DNA from: DATFFO01 sp963772815
GTDB lineage: Bacteria; Actinomycetota; Acidimicrobiia; Spongiisociales; ZC4RG35
NCBI GenBank assembly: GCA_963772815.1
Contig: CAVYYV010000006.1
Span: forward strand, 496,001 to 560,000
Direction of reading: 5' to 3'
Length of the DNA: 64,000 nt
The number at the start of each line of letters is the position of its first letter. Within the stretch, counting starts at the first letter, position 1. A model generated the notes under the pieces. That model saw nothing but the letters and a program-made list of their open reading frames with translations. It ran no database searches and was not told where the DNA came from. Below are positions 8,813 to 17,586 of the stretch, piece after piece. The position numbers and the translations under genes were made by a program.

Positions 8813-10453
8813 TCATCCCTCCGGCATCATATGGGGATAGGTGTGGTCAGTCGGTGGGGTCATTGTCTCCTTGACCGACCTGGCGCTCAGCCAGCGGAGC
8901 AGGTTCAGCTTGGAGCCGGCCTTGTCGTTCGTCCCTGATGCTCTCGACCCGCCGAAGGGCTGCTGGCCCACGATGGACCCGGTGGGCTTGTCGTTGACGT
9001 AGAAGTTCCCGGCTGCGTGGCGCAACCCCGCCGCGGCCTGCTCGATGGCCGCACGGTCCCGGGCAAAGACCGCACCGGTCAGGCCGAAGGGCGAGGTCGA
9101 GTCGACCATCGCCACCGTATCCCCCCATTCGTCGCCCTCTTCGTAGACGAAGACGCTGACGATCGGGCCGAACAGCTCCGTCTCCATGATCTCATGGCGA
9201 GGATCGGCGCTCTCGATGACGGTCGGCTCGACGAACCAGCCCTCCGAGTCGACTGCGTGCCCTCCGACCAGCACCTCCAGCTCTGAATCCGAGGCGGCCC
9301 TCTCCAGCCAGGACTCGTGGCGCCGGAAGGCGGCCTCGTCGATGACCGCGGCGAGGAAGTTTGACAGGTCGGCCACATCACCCATGGGAAGAGATGCCGT
9401 GGTGTCAACCAGGCGCTCCCGCAGCTCGGGCCACAGGTTCGACGCCACATAGACACGCGACGCAGCCGAGCACTTCTGTCCCTGATATTCGAAGGCACCT
9501 CTGACTATGGCGGTGTTCAGGGCGTCCACGTCCGCCGAGGGGTGAGCGAGGATGAAGTCCTTGCCCCCCGTCTCGCCCACCACCCTGGGAAAGGTCCGGT
9601 AGCGCTGCACCGAGTTGCCGATGGCCGACCACAGGTTGCGGAACACCGTCAGCGAACCGGTGAAATGGAAACCTGCGAAGTCGGCTGAATCGAAGCAGGC
9701 CCGGCTCACCAGCGCCCCGTCGCCGTGGAGGAGGTTGATGACCCCCTCAGGAAGTCCCGCCTCGGTGAGAACCTGCATGAAGAAATGGGCCGACAGTGCC
9801 TGCTTCTCTGACGGCTTCCACACGACGGTGTTTCCACACAGGGCGGGGGCCGTAGGAAGGTTGCCGGCGATGGCAGTGAAGTTGAAGGGCGTCATGGCCA
9901 GCACGAACCCCTCCAGAGGCCGGTAGTCGAGCTGGTTCCAGACCCCCTTTGGGTTGATCTGGGGCTGCTCGGCCAGGATCTCCGCGTAGTAGCTGACGTT
10001 GAAGCGGAGGAAGTCGATCAGCTCGCAGGCAGCGTCGACCTCAGCCTGGTATACGGTCTTGGATTGGCCCAGCATGGTGGAGGCGTTGATCAGGTCGCGG
10101 CGGGTGGTGGACAACAACTCCGCCGCCCGGAGGAACACGGCAGCTCGCTCGGCCGGGGTGGCGGACTCCCAATCGGGTTTGGCCGCCGCCGCCGCGGCGA
10201 TGGCGGCTTCCACCTCTGGCTCTCCGGCGGCGTGGATCTCGGCCAGGTGCAGGTCGTGGCGATGAGGTGCCCTGCGTTCGAAGGTGGTGCCGGTCCGCAC
10301 CTCACGGCCGCCGATCACGCACGGTACGTCGACGGTCAGCTTCTCGAGGCGGCGAACCTCGTCGAGCAACGAGCCGCGTTGGGCCGTGCCGGGGGCGTAG
10401 TTGTGGATCGGCTCGTTTGAGGGCCGAGGCGGGAAGAAGGTGCTGGTGGTCAT
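8813..10453 (-). CDS. pruA: L-glutamate gamma-semialdehyde dehydrogenase (1-pyrroline-5-carboxylate dehydrogenase)
   Basis: The 546-residue aldehyde dehydrogenase has the P5CDH group signatures: EVDAACELIDFLRFN, NFTAIAGNLPTAPALCGNTVVWKPS, VGETGGKDFILAH with the general-base Glu, GQKCSAASR with the catalytic Cys, and the C-terminal KPTGSIVGQQPFGGSRASGTNDKAGS. It converts glutamate semialdehyde to glutamate, the second step of proline breakdown, using NAD+. No proline dehydrogenase gene is adjacent. Length equals the stand-alone actinobacterial/eukaryotic type. Start ATG 10453 gives MTTSTFFPPRPSNEP. Confidence 0.95.
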   Translation of the reverse strand: MTTSTFFPPRPSNEPIHNYAPGTAQRGSLLDEVRRLEKLTVDVPCVIGGREVRTGTTFERRAPHRHDLHLAEIHAAGEPEVEAAIAAAAAAKPDWESATPAERAAVFLRAAELLSTTRRDLINASTMLGQSKTVYQAEVDAACELIDFLRFNVSYYAEILAEQPQINPKGVWNQLDYRPLEGFVLAMTPFNFTAIAGNLPTAPALCGNTVVWKPSEKQALSAHFFMQVLTEAGLPEGVINLLHGDGALVSRACFDSADFAGFHFTGSLTVFRNLWSAIGNSVQRYRTFPRVVGETGGKDFILAHPSADVDALNTAIVRGAFEYQGQKCSAASRVYVASNLWPELRERLVDTTASLPMGDVADLSNFLAAVIDEAAFRRHESWLERAASDSELEVLVGGHAVDSEGWFVEPTVIESADPRHEIMETELFGPIVSVFVYEEGDEWGDTVAMVDSTSPFGLTGAVFARDRAAIEQAAAGLRHAAGNFYVNDKPTGSIVGQQPFGGSRASGTNDKAGSKLNLLRWLSARSVKETMTPPTDHTYPHMMPEG

Positions 10454-10955
10454 GTCGGCTCCGCGTCGCTATGCACCCGAGCATATTGGAGACGACGGCC
10501 CGGGGACTCGAAATGCGGTTCCGCTCCACTCGAGTGCGGCCAGGGGTCCCACCACACCGAGACTCTTGCCTCTGGCCGGATCCCCAATCAGCCAACGACG
10601 CTGGCAGTGATGACCAGCCGGTTTCGGGGTCGGGATAGTGAGTGACCTCGTCAGTCCCGTCGACCTGCCCGACGAAGCGCCAGCGATCGGCCCGACATCG
10701 CCCCTGCTGCGCCGTGGCCCGGCCGTAACCCTGACCGAGGTTCGATTCGCCGTGGTCACCTCCATCCTCCTTCTCCGCCGCCGCCTGGTGTTGCCGACCT
10801 CGGCGGTGGGGCACCGAATCCGGTTCGGGGGACGGCACCCAATCCACGATCTAGCGGGAGCCCCGGCTGATCGCCGCCCTGGCCGACGAGCTCGTGCTGC
10901 TCAACAGAATCGCTGATCCCATCTGATCGGAGAACCCTGCGGCTACGGTCGGAAG
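10454..10955. other. Intergenic region, no convincing gene
   Basis: About 500 bases between the divergent pruA and VOC genes. Several overlapping frames are open because of GC content, but none has a good start or recognisable motif. The minus-strand stretch around 10610-10720 reads RWRFVGQVDGTDEVTHYPDPE, and the plus-strand stretch around 10850-10925 reads RLIAALADELVLLNRIADPI before a stop; both look protein-like and may be remnants of lost genes, but I cannot assign them. Confidence 0.4.
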
Positions 10956-11321
10956 ATGACCCAGCCCACCATCGAGTCGCTCAGCGCCGTCACCCTGTTC
11001 ACCGCCAACATGGCCCATGCGGTTCGCTTCTACTCATCGCTCGGATTCGACCTGGCCTACGGGGGACAAGACGCCGACTTCACCAGTTTCCGCGTCGGCA
11101 ACGGCTTCGTGAACCTGATGGTCGATCCGGACGGAGCAGATTCCCACTGGGGCAGGATCATCTTCTACGTCTCCGACGTCGACGCCTTCTACGAGCGGGC
11201 CCGCAAACTCGGCCTCGATCCGGAGACTCCACCCAGGGACGCCGAATGGGGGGAGCGCTACTTCCACCTCAGCGGCCCCGACGGGCATCAGCTCAGCTTC
11301 GCCAGACCCCTCCCGAGTTGA
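10956..11321 (+). CDS. VOC-family (glyoxalase/bleomycin-resistance fold) protein
   Basis: A single-domain 121-residue vicinal-oxygen-chelate protein: AVTLFTANMAHAVRFYSSLGFDL at the first beta-alpha-beta repeat, IIFYVSDVDAFYERARKLGL at the second, and HLSGPDGHQLSFA at the end, where the metal-ligand position occurs. The family includes glyoxalases, dioxygenases and antibiotic-binding proteins; the substrate cannot be predicted. Its 3' end overlaps by 34 bases the 3' end of the convergent haem-binding gene. Confidence 0.8.
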   Translation: MTQPTIESLSAVTLFTANMAHAVRFYSSLGFDLAYGGQDADFTSFRVGNGFVNLMVDPDGADSHWGRIIFYVSDVDAFYERARKLGLDPETPPRDAEWGERYFHLSGPDGHQLSFARPLPS

Positions 11322-11899
11322 GACTTCACCTGACAGCCGAGCGACGACGGGCCACTAGAGGAGCCCGTCGAATCCAGGCCCGCAGCCTCGCTGAGCGAGC
11401 CCAACAGGTGCTGGATGCCGCCGCCGGCGACGGCTAGCGGAATGATCCGGCACCACGAGCCGCTCACCCCCTGCCCGCGTGTGCCGAGGGTGGCCGCCAG
11501 ACCGTCCGCCAGGGCCGCTACCTCGGAGTCGGTGAGACCGGAACCGGGATGCGTCCACAGATACTCGGTTGGCGGCATGGATCCCTCTCGAACCGTCTCA
11601 ACCGCCTCATCGCTCTGATGGGCCCGATCCCATTCTGAGAAGTTCAGATGCTGGCGTCCCTCGTCCACATCACGCTGGACCAGCCAGGACATTGGAGCCA
11701 CGTTGGAGTACCAGGGCCAGGTCGATTCGTTGCTGTGGCAGTCGAAGCACGCCCTGACGGCGAGGTCACGAGTTTGAGCAGAGTCCCAGGTAGGTTCAGC
11801 GGTGACGGGTGGATTGGCGTGGCTACGTCCGTAGGGAATCAACTGAATGGCCACCAGTCCGACGACTACCACCAGGGCTCCTCGTTTCCACCACGACAT
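11288..11899 (-). CDS. Exported haem-binding (cytochrome c-like CxxCH) protein with an extended tail
   Basis: A single N-terminal membrane anchor (residues 7-24) is followed by VRACFDCHSNESTWPWYSNVAPMSWLVQRDVDEGR, the CxxCH haem-attachment signature and context of the Haem_bd domain family. MPPTEYLWTHPGSGLTDSEVAALADGL near 110-135 completes the domain, including the likely distal Met. The domain normally ends near residue 145; the following 60 residues (TRGQGVSG...) have no family counterpart and overlap the convergent VOC gene, suggesting loss of the original stop. GAGAGGA precedes ATG 11899. Confidence 0.78.
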   Translation of the reverse strand: MSWWKRGALVVVVGLVAIQLIPYGRSHANPPVTAEPTWDSAQTRDLAVRACFDCHSNESTWPWYSNVAPMSWLVQRDVDEGRQHLNFSEWDRAHQSDEAVETVREGSMPPTEYLWTHPGSGLTDSEVAALADGLAATLGTRGQGVSGSWCRIIPLAVAGGGIQHLLGSLSEAAGLDSTGSSSGPSSLGCQVKSQLGRGLAKLS

Positions 11900-12139
11900 C
11901 GCGTGTCCTCTCGCCGTTCAACGCCACCCGGTCGCGCGTCGATCGGCGGCCCCAGTTCTCACGGGGTCATCGATGATAAGTCGACCGCTCTCCGAGAGAA
12001 TGGTGCCTTCAGACGGATTCGCCAAAGGGCCCAGAAGACCCTCATTCAGAGCCGGGGTCTGGGTGGCGGCGGACATGACCTTGGACCGTGCGCGATTACC
12101 CGGTGACGTCGGATAATCGCCGCGTGAAGGAGAAGCTTC

Positions 12140-12864
12140 ATGTCTCGAGGTACAGGCCGCGTCGTGGTTGCTCTGATCGTCTTGATGGCCCTCACCCCGG
12201 CATGTGCCACGATCGAGTTGGGGAATGACGGCACACAGGTGAACGGATCGGGCACGATCGTCACAAAGACCCGCTCGATCCACGATTTCAACAGGCTGGT
12301 GTTTGCCGGTGAGGGAACCGTGGTGCTGTCACGGGGCGAGAAGCCTGGCCTGGAGATCGGGGGTGACGACAACCTCCAGGAATACATCGAGGTGGAGATG
12401 GACCGGCCGACGCTCAACATCCACACTCGCTCCACCGTCGACATCGAGCCCAGCCAATCGATCGTCTTCCGGATCGGGGCTCCCAGTTTGCACACGGCCA
12501 CGATGACCGGAGTCGGTCACGCAACCATGCACCGATGGAACACGATTGACATGGCCATCACCATCTCGGGCACCGTCGACATGGATATGACCGACCCGGG
12601 GGCGCTCGATGTCGAGCTGTCGGGCGTCGGGACTCTCCAGTCTCGGGCAGTGTCGACGACCAGACGGTCGTGGTATTGGGAAAGGGATCCTATGTAGCAG
12701 GCGACCTGGTCCCGAAGACCGCCGATGTGACGCTTTCGGGTGTCGGGGCGGCAAAGGTGTGGGCCACCGAGCAGCTCAGGACCGAGGTGTCGGGCACGGG
12801 GTCCATCTCCTACTACGGCACCCCTTCTGTGGCTGGCGGTCCCCCATCGGGAGCGGGAGTGTGA
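12140..12864 (+). pseudogene. GIN-domain (DUF2807) lipoprotein gene with one frameshift
   Basis: The frame from ATG 12140 encodes a lipoprotein signal ending in TPACA, then the DUF2807/GIN beta-helical pattern (IHDFNRLVFAGEGTVVLSRGE, LSGVGTLQ) but reads out of register after about 12640 and stops at 12697. The +2 frame continues the domain exactly (VSGSVDDQTVVVLGKGSYVAG, ADVTLSGVGAAKVWATEQL, VSGTGSISYYG) to a TGA at 12864. Restoring one base near 12637-12645 joins the two parts into a normal ~240-residue protein. This is either a recent inactivation or a sequencing error. AAGGAGAAG precedes the start. A second GIN fragment lies at 15686. Confidence 0.8.
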
Positions 12865-12916
12865 CGCCCCTGGGCAACAAGTAGGACGCAAGATCGGTCC
12901 AACCCGGCCGTCGACC

Positions 12917-12963
12917 TTGCGCCATTTACACCATGGCCGTAGTGTTAGTTAGGCGTACCTAAC
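12917..12963 (+). promoter_or_regulatory. Promoter with DtxR/IdeR-like metal operator ahead of the ZIP gene
   Basis: A perfect inverted repeat GTTAGG-CGTA-CCTAAC lies at 12948-12963, 44 bases before the ZIP transporter start. It resembles the TTAGG...CCTAA half-sites bound by DtxR-family iron or manganese repressors. A possible promoter, TTGCGC (12917) and TAGTGT (12940) with a 17-base spacer, lies immediately upstream so that the repeat would cover the transcription start. The repeat is seen; the regulator is inferred. Confidence 0.55.
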
Positions 12964-13006
12964 AGCACGCTGTCCCGGCAGAAGTCGACACGAGGAGTCC
13001 ACACCG

Positions 13007-13825
13007 ATGAGCACATGGCAGACGATCGCCCTGGGAGCGATCGCCGGGTTCACCATCTTCCTGGGCCTGCCCCTGGGACGCCTGCGGGCCAGAGCGATGG
13101 GGCTGCGGACCCTGCTCAGCGGGATGTCGGCGGGGATCCTCGTCTTTCTCCTGTTCGACATCCTCTCACACGCCACGGCGCCGGTGGAGGATGCGGTCAA
13201 GGCGGGCGCCTGGGGGGATCTCGCCGGTTTGGGAGCCCTCTACGTCATCGGCCTCGGAGTGGGGTTGATGAGCATCGTCTATTTCAACAAGTTGACCACC
13301 AGGCCCGCCCAACGACCGGGAGTCGGGCCGGGCACCATGGCGGTGGCGGAGGTGACTGGGCCCACCGACCAGGAGGTGCTCAACCTGGGCATGGCCATCG
13401 CCGGCGCCATCGGATTGCACAACTTCGCTGAGGGACTGGCGATCGGCCAGGCTGCCCAGGCCGGCGAGATCTCCTTGGCTGTTCTGTTGGTGGTGGGCTT
13501 CGCTCTCCACAACGCCACTGAGGGTTTCGGCATCGTCGGCCCCCTGGCCGGCTCCGGAGTCCGGGCATCGTGGCGATGGATTTTGTTAGCGGGCGTGATA
13601 GGCGGTGGCCCAACCTTCCTCGGCACGATCGTGGGCACCGCTTTCAGCTCGGTGTATGTGTTCGTGGCTTTTCTGGCCCTGGCCGCCGGGGCCATCCTCT
13701 ACGTGATCGGAGAGCTGTTCGTGGCGGGTCGCCGACTGTCTTGGGTCATCACCCTCTGGGGCGTGTTCGGCGGATTCATCCTCGCCCTGGCCACCGATCT
13801 GGTGATCGGGGCCGTCGGAGGCTGA
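13007..13825 (+). CDS. ZIP-family metal permease (GufA/ZupT-like)
   Basis: The 272-residue protein has about eight hydrophobic segments and the two diagnostic ZIP metal-site helices: GLHNFAEGLAIG and ALHNATEGFGIVGPL (HNxxEG in helices IV and V). A hydrophilic loop (TTRPAQRPGVGPG...) separates the third and fourth membrane segments. ZIP proteins carry Zn2+, Fe2+ or Mn2+ into the cytoplasm. The DtxR-like inverted repeat just upstream suggests iron or manganese control. A good ribosome-binding site GAGGAG sits upstream of ATG 13007. Confidence 0.9.
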   Translation: MSTWQTIALGAIAGFTIFLGLPLGRLRARAMGLRTLLSGMSAGILVFLLFDILSHATAPVEDAVKAGAWGDLAGLGALYVIGLGVGLMSIVYFNKLTTRPAQRPGVGPGTMAVAEVTGPTDQEVLNLGMAIAGAIGLHNFAEGLAIGQAAQAGEISLAVLLVVGFALHNATEGFGIVGPLAGSGVRASWRWILLAGVIGGGPTFLGTIVGTAFSSVYVFVAFLALAAGAILYVIGELFVAGRRLSWVITLWGVFGGFILALATDLVIGAVGG

Positions 13826-14074
13826 CGAGGATTCGGGAAAGGGCCAGCCCAAGAGAGACGCACCCATCCGAAGCTCAGGTCGAAGGTTCAGCCCGCCGCC
13901 GGCACGCACCTGCCAAACGGGTTACATCTGACCATGGCCGGGCGCCCGAGAACTTGGACCCTGAGGGCGATCGGGATCGCGTCAGGGATGACTTAGGGAA
14001 ATCCCCAATGGTGGAGATCGGACTCATGCCGCATCGTGGTCCCTGACATCGCAACCAACAAGGGAGACCAACCG

Positions 14075-14449
14075 ATGACTACCGAAACGACCGCCCAGAC
14101 CCTCACCCGTACGGGTGTGTCGGCCGAATCACGCAACCTCGCCATGCTGGCTCACCTGTCGGCATTCATCGCCTTCGCCGGAATCCCCTCACTTGTGGGC
14201 CCGCTGGTCATGTGGCTGCTGAAGAGGGACGATCCGTATGTCGAAGCACAGGCGAGGCGGGCGTTGAACTTCAACATCTCGTTCCTGATCTACGGCATCG
14301 CAGCCGCGATTTCGATCGTCCTCCTCGTCGGTCTGATCGCCCTACCCGCGGTGGCGATCACGTGGTTCGTCCTCGTGATCACAGCGTCCACCAAGGCGGC
14401 AAACGGCCAGGACTACGAGTATCCGTTCACGATCGAGTTCGTCTCCTGA
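14075..14449 (+). CDS. DUF4870-domain membrane protein
   Basis: A 124-residue protein with NLAMLAHLSAFIAFAGIPSLVGPLVMWLLKRDDPYVEAQARRALNF, the DUF4870 hallmark, and three hydrophobic segments (about 24-45, 67-85, 90-106). AAGGGAG lies upstream of ATG 14075, so this start is preferred over a GTG at 14036. DUF4870 proteins are small Tic20-like membrane proteins of unknown role. It is followed 76 bases later by a small lipoprotein gene. Confidence 0.85.
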   Translation: MTTETTAQTLTRTGVSAESRNLAMLAHLSAFIAFAGIPSLVGPLVMWLLKRDDPYVEAQARRALNFNISFLIYGIAAAISIVLLVGLIALPAVAITWFVLVITASTKAANGQDYEYPFTIEFVS

Positions 14450-14525
14450 CCAATCGCATCTCGAGCCACCGGGTGCAGGCTTCGCTCTTCTCAGGGGCCT
14501 CGCCCCGGTGGCCGATAGCACACTG

Positions 14526-14762
14526 ATGCGCTCCACCACCTCATTCGTGGTAGTAGTGATGCTGATCGCGGTGCTGGCGGCCGGCTGCGGAGGACGGCTG
14601 GGCAACCGTGACGTCAGCACGACGAGATCGCCGTCGACCGCCCCAAGCCCAACCGTGAGCACATCGGTGTCTGCGGCGAGCCCGGGAATCACGCCGGCCG
14701 GGAGCACGGCCGACGCTTCGCTCACCATCGTCGAAGAAGTCACCAAGGAGATCGAGTTCTAG
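14526..14762 (+). CDS. Small Ser/Thr-rich lipoprotein
   Basis: A 78-residue product beginning MRSTTSFVVVVMLIAVLAAGC, a clear lipoprotein signal with lipobox LAAGC, then a low-complexity Ser/Thr/Pro segment and a short acidic end (TIVEEVTKEIEF). A GTG at 14508 is an alternative start. Nothing identifies its function; it is probably a small exported lipoprotein. I rate it as likely coding because of the clean signal sequence. Confidence 0.5.
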   Translation: MRSTTSFVVVVMLIAVLAAGCGGRLGNRDVSTTRSPSTAPSPTVSTSVSAASPGITPAGSTADASLTIVEEVTKEIEF

Positions 14763-14953
14763 CGCCTTGCCGATCAGCCATGAACCAGCTGGCCTCGTAA
14801 CCCATCAGGACGGGGCGAACAAACTCCTTACAACAGTGACGAGCACTACCGCGCGACACCACCCTGGAACTGCCGATAGCGGGCGGTCCTACAATCGGGC
14901 GCTGGAGGCTTCTGGAGTACGCTGTAGAATTCGGGAGTAAAGGAAAGGTTCCC

Positions 14954-15109
14954 CTGAATCGCCGGACGACGTCGATTGCTGGATTCGCGATTTGCCTGGT
15001 TGCTGCGTTCCTGATGGTGGCTGGCATTCTGAACACAGGATGGGGCGCTGCTTTGGGGATGGTCGGCGTCGGCCTGATCGCGGCGGCAGCAGGCAGTTCG
15101 ACCGACTGA
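14954..15109 (+). CDS. Possible small two-helix membrane protein with a CTG start
   Basis: A 51-residue frame reads LNRRTTSIAGFAICLVAAFL, then a turn LNTGWGA and a second hydrophobic helix GMVGVGLIAAAAGSSTD before TGA. It has positively charged residues at the start and two membrane helices. There is no ATG, GTG or TTG at its head, but AAAGGAAAGG ends six bases before a CTG at 14954, and TAGAAT at 14925 could be a -10 element. A shorter start at ATG 15014 would lose the first helix. Coding is inferred from composition only. Confidence 0.35.
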   Translation: MNRRTTSIAGFAICLVAAFLMVAGILNTGWGAALGMVGVGLIAAAAGSSTD

Positions 15110-15540
15110 CTTCAACGCCACCCACCCACCGGCATGTGTCCGATCTGGCGGTGAGCCTCGATGGACGGGTCCGACCGTAGAGGGCCGCTGACAGACTTAT
15201 TCAGGCGACCGCTTCGAGGCTGAACGGCCAGCCTCGGGAAGGTATCGGACGAGGCGCTCAAGCATTGGAGCCCGCACCCAGGCCAAGACCACTACCGCCA
15301 TGCGACTGTGGCTCGCATACCGGATTCCGGATCGACGGCTCGCTCCCACGGCGACAACCTCGACTCGGCCAGCTTTCTCTTGACGCAGGGTGACGACTGG
15401 TCCCAATGGTCGAGATGCGGGAAAAGTGTCTCCCGATTGCCCGCTCGCGCGCCATCGGGACTATTTAGTCTGAGCCTTACCACCTCGTTTGGTCGCGCGC
15501 GTTCTCTCGAGGGTTTTCTAGCGGGTTATCGTGCGTTCCC
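15110..15540. other. Intergenic region before tRNA-Lys
   Basis: About 430 bases with only short overlapping frames of biased composition on both strands; none has a believable start or motif. The last 60 bases, rich in A/T relative to the surroundings (gactatttagtctgagcc and beyond), probably hold the tRNA-Lys promoter. Confidence 0.4.
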
Positions 15541-15613
15541 GGGCCTCTAGCTCAATTGGCAGAGCAGCGGGCTTTTAACCCGTTGGTTGTGGGTTCGAGT
15601 CCCACGGGGCCCA
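15541..15613 (+). tRNA. tRNA-Lys (anticodon UUU)
   Basis: The sequence folds into a full cloverleaf: acceptor GGGCCTC/GGGGCCC, D arm GCTC...GAGC, anticodon stem GCGGG/CCCGT with loop CTTTTAA (anticodon TTT), T arm GTGGG-TTCGAGT-CCCAC. The discriminator is A at 15613. CCA is not encoded (CCG follows). A gene remnant and a repeat/IS cluster begin directly downstream, so this tRNA may mark the edge of an unstable region. Confidence 0.95.
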
Positions 15614-15685
15614 CCGGACCAAGGCGAACGCCGTATGGCAATTCAGCCCAGCACTCTCACAGACCGAACTAGCCGCGATGGGCCC

Positions 15686-15860
15686 ACTGGATCCCAACTC
15701 GAGCCGGCCGTTTACCACCTGAGTCGTCAACAGCGGGAGGATGTTGTCGTCCGCCTCGATCACAAGCGGTCTTTTTCCGGTCACCTCGACGTTGACGTCG
15801 CCGCTGGTCATCAACACGATCTGGTCGAAACCGCTCACCTCCCGCGACTCGTTGGATCTA
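15686..15860 (-). pseudogene. Fragment of a GIN-domain (DUF2807) protein
   Basis: The minus strand encodes EVSGFDQIVLMTSGDVNVEV and VIEADDNILPLLTTQVVNGRLEL, a stretch typical of the first part of the DUF2807/GIN domain and related to the protein at 12140 (IHDFNRLVFAGEGTVVL, GGDDNLQEYIEVEM). There is no signal sequence before it and no remainder after it: the frame then runs antisense through tRNA-Lys. It is a stranded fragment between the tRNA and the repeat with the IS. Confidence 0.65.
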
Positions 15861-15940
15861 CTACCAGCCTCGACTCGCCTCACCGTGTTGGTGGACACTC
15901 CGAGCCCGCCAGGGCATCTAGTGGTCTGTCGCTCAATTAG

Positions 15941-17586
15941 CCTGGATCCACCGATCCGATCGGTGGATGATTGATGGGATTGACACAGAAAATGCCTCCT
16001 GACCTGGGACGATGAGGCTGTCAAAGGCTCTTCAACGACCAGAGTCGGGAGGCATTTCCAGTGAGGTCAGTATCGCAGAACGTTGACCGTTTGGGGGTGG
16101 TTTTCGATGAGCCGAATCTGGTGGCCAACGCCGGACTGGTGACGGTGGCCACCCTGGCGGTTCGGTTGGGGTTGGAGCGGCTGATCGACCAGACGGTGCG
16201 CCTGGCGGGCCGGGTCGGGGGAGCCAACCCGGGCCGTAAGGTCCTCACGTTGGTGCACACACTGGTGGCGGGCGGGTCCCATATCGACCATGCCGACATG
16301 CTGCGCTCCGGCGACACAGAGAGGGTGTTGCCGTTTCGGGTGGCGGCTCCCTCGACGTTGGGGACGTTTCTTCGGTCGTTCACGTTCGGTCACGTCCGCC
16401 AACTGGACCGGGTCATCGCCGAGGCCCTGGGGCGGGTGTGGGCGCTGGGGGCCGGACCCGGCGACAGTCGCCTGGTGATCGATGTTGATTCGACCATCAC
16501 TGAGGTGTTCGGATACCAAAAGCAGGGCGTCGCCTACGGATACACCAAACAGAAGGGGTATCACCCGCTGATGGCATCTCGGGCGGACACCGGCGAGATC
16601 CTCCACTCCCGCTTGCGCAAAGGTTCATCTCAGAAGGGAGCGAACCGGTTCATCGAAGAGCTCGTAGCCCGGGTCCGCCGAGCCGGAGCCACCGGTGAGA
16701 TCCTCCTCCGGGCCGACTCGGGGTTCTGGTCCCGCCGGCTCATCGACACTCTGGAACGGCTGGGAGTGTCGTTTTCGATCACGGTGAACATCAACCCGTC
16801 GGTCCGGGCTGGTATCGGCGAGATCCCGGACAGTTCTTGGGTTCCGATCACCTACCCCGATGGTGGCCGGGCCGAGGTAGCCTCCGTCGCCTACACCACC
16901 GGACGGGGTCAGCATGGACTCCCACCAAAAACGGTCCGCCTCATTGTCCGCCGTACCCGCCTCATAGGGAAACAAGCCGCCCTATGGCCCGACTGGCGCT
17001 ACCACGTCTTCGTCACCAACCGTCACGACACCGAAGTGACACTCGTCGACCGAGAGCACCGCCACCACGCCGTCGTCGAATTGGCCATCAGAGACCTCAA
17101 AGAAGGAGCCGGCCTCTCCCACGTCCCCTCCGGGCACTTCTCCGCCAACGGCGCCTGGCTCGCCTGCACCGTCCTCGCCCACAACCTCATCCGCTGGACC
17201 AGCATCCTGGGCGACCCCAACAACCGAGACATCCTCACCGTCGCTGCCAGCTTCCGCACCCAACTCGTCGCCATGCCCGGCCGGATCATCAACCGGGCCG
17301 GACGCCTCACCCTTCGCCTACCCACCCACTGGCCCTGGGCGCGGCGCCTCATCCTCACCAACCTCCGGGCCATCCCCCAACTCGTCTAACCCCACCCCTT
17401 CCACTCGCCCCGCCGCGGCACCACCCGCCAGGCGTCAGCCCGCCCACACCAGAGCATTCCAGCGCCCCCGCGCCATCACATCGTCCCGAAACGCCACCCA
17501 ACACCCCACCCCGGGCTCACCCCGGGCTCACAGCACCCATCCTCGCCCACCACCACCGAACCTAAAGGCCGATCGGTGGATCCAGG
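15941..17586 (+). mobile_element. IS1380-family insertion sequence, complete, with target-site duplication
   Basis: The element is 1646 bp with perfect 16-bp terminal inverted repeats: CCTGGATCCACCGATC at 15941-15956 and its complement at 17571-17586. Both ends are flanked by the same 5-bp sequence ATTAG (15936-15940 and 17587-17591), a target-site duplication. It carries one intact transposase gene. A longer internal palindrome extends the left end (ATCCACCGATC/GATCGGTGGAT). Intact ends, duplication and gene suggest a fairly recent insertion. Its target was a pre-existing copy of the dispersed repeat. Confidence 0.92.
16061..17389 (+). CDS. IS1380-family DDE transposase
   Basis: The 442-residue protein has the IS1380 transposase layout: N-terminal LVANAGLVTVATLAVRLGLERLID, the first catalytic Asp in RLVIDVDSTITEVFG, the second in LLRADSGFWSRRLIDTL, and the C-terminal Y/REKxxE-like region VELAIRDLKEGAGLSHVP, followed by the LACTVLAHNLIRW motif. 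It starts at GTG 16061 with GGGAGG upstream. The frame is uninterrupted, so the enzyme should be active. Confidence 0.93.
   Translation: MRSVSQNVDRLGVVFDEPNLVANAGLVTVATLAVRLGLERLIDQTVRLAGRVGGANPGRKVLTLVHTLVAGGSHIDHADMLRSGDTERVLPFRVAAPSTLGTFLRSFTFGHVRQLDRVIAEALGRVWALGAGPGDSRLVIDVDSTITEVFGYQKQGVAYGYTKQKGYHPLMASRADTGEILHSRLRKGSSQKGANRFIEELVARVRRAGATGEILLRADSGFWSRRLIDTLERLGVSFSITVNINPSVRAGIGEIPDSSWVPITYPDGGRAEVASVAYTTGRGQHGLPPKTVRLIVRRTRLIGKQAALWPDWRYHVFVTNRHDTEVTLVDREHRHHAVVELAIRDLKEGAGLSHVPSGHFSANGAWLACTVLAHNLIRWTSILGDPNNRDILTVAASFRTQLVAMPGRIINRAGRLTLRLPTHWPWARRLILTNLRAIPQLV

Noticed and set aside
15541..15613. Peptide ending WDSNPQPTG antisense to tRNA-Lys
   Set aside because: It is the usual false translation of a tRNA T arm, so the frame was cut at the GIN fragment.
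16837..17565. A 242-residue Arg/Pro-rich plus-strand frame
   Set aside because: It lies wholly in the shadow of the transposase and the IS right end.
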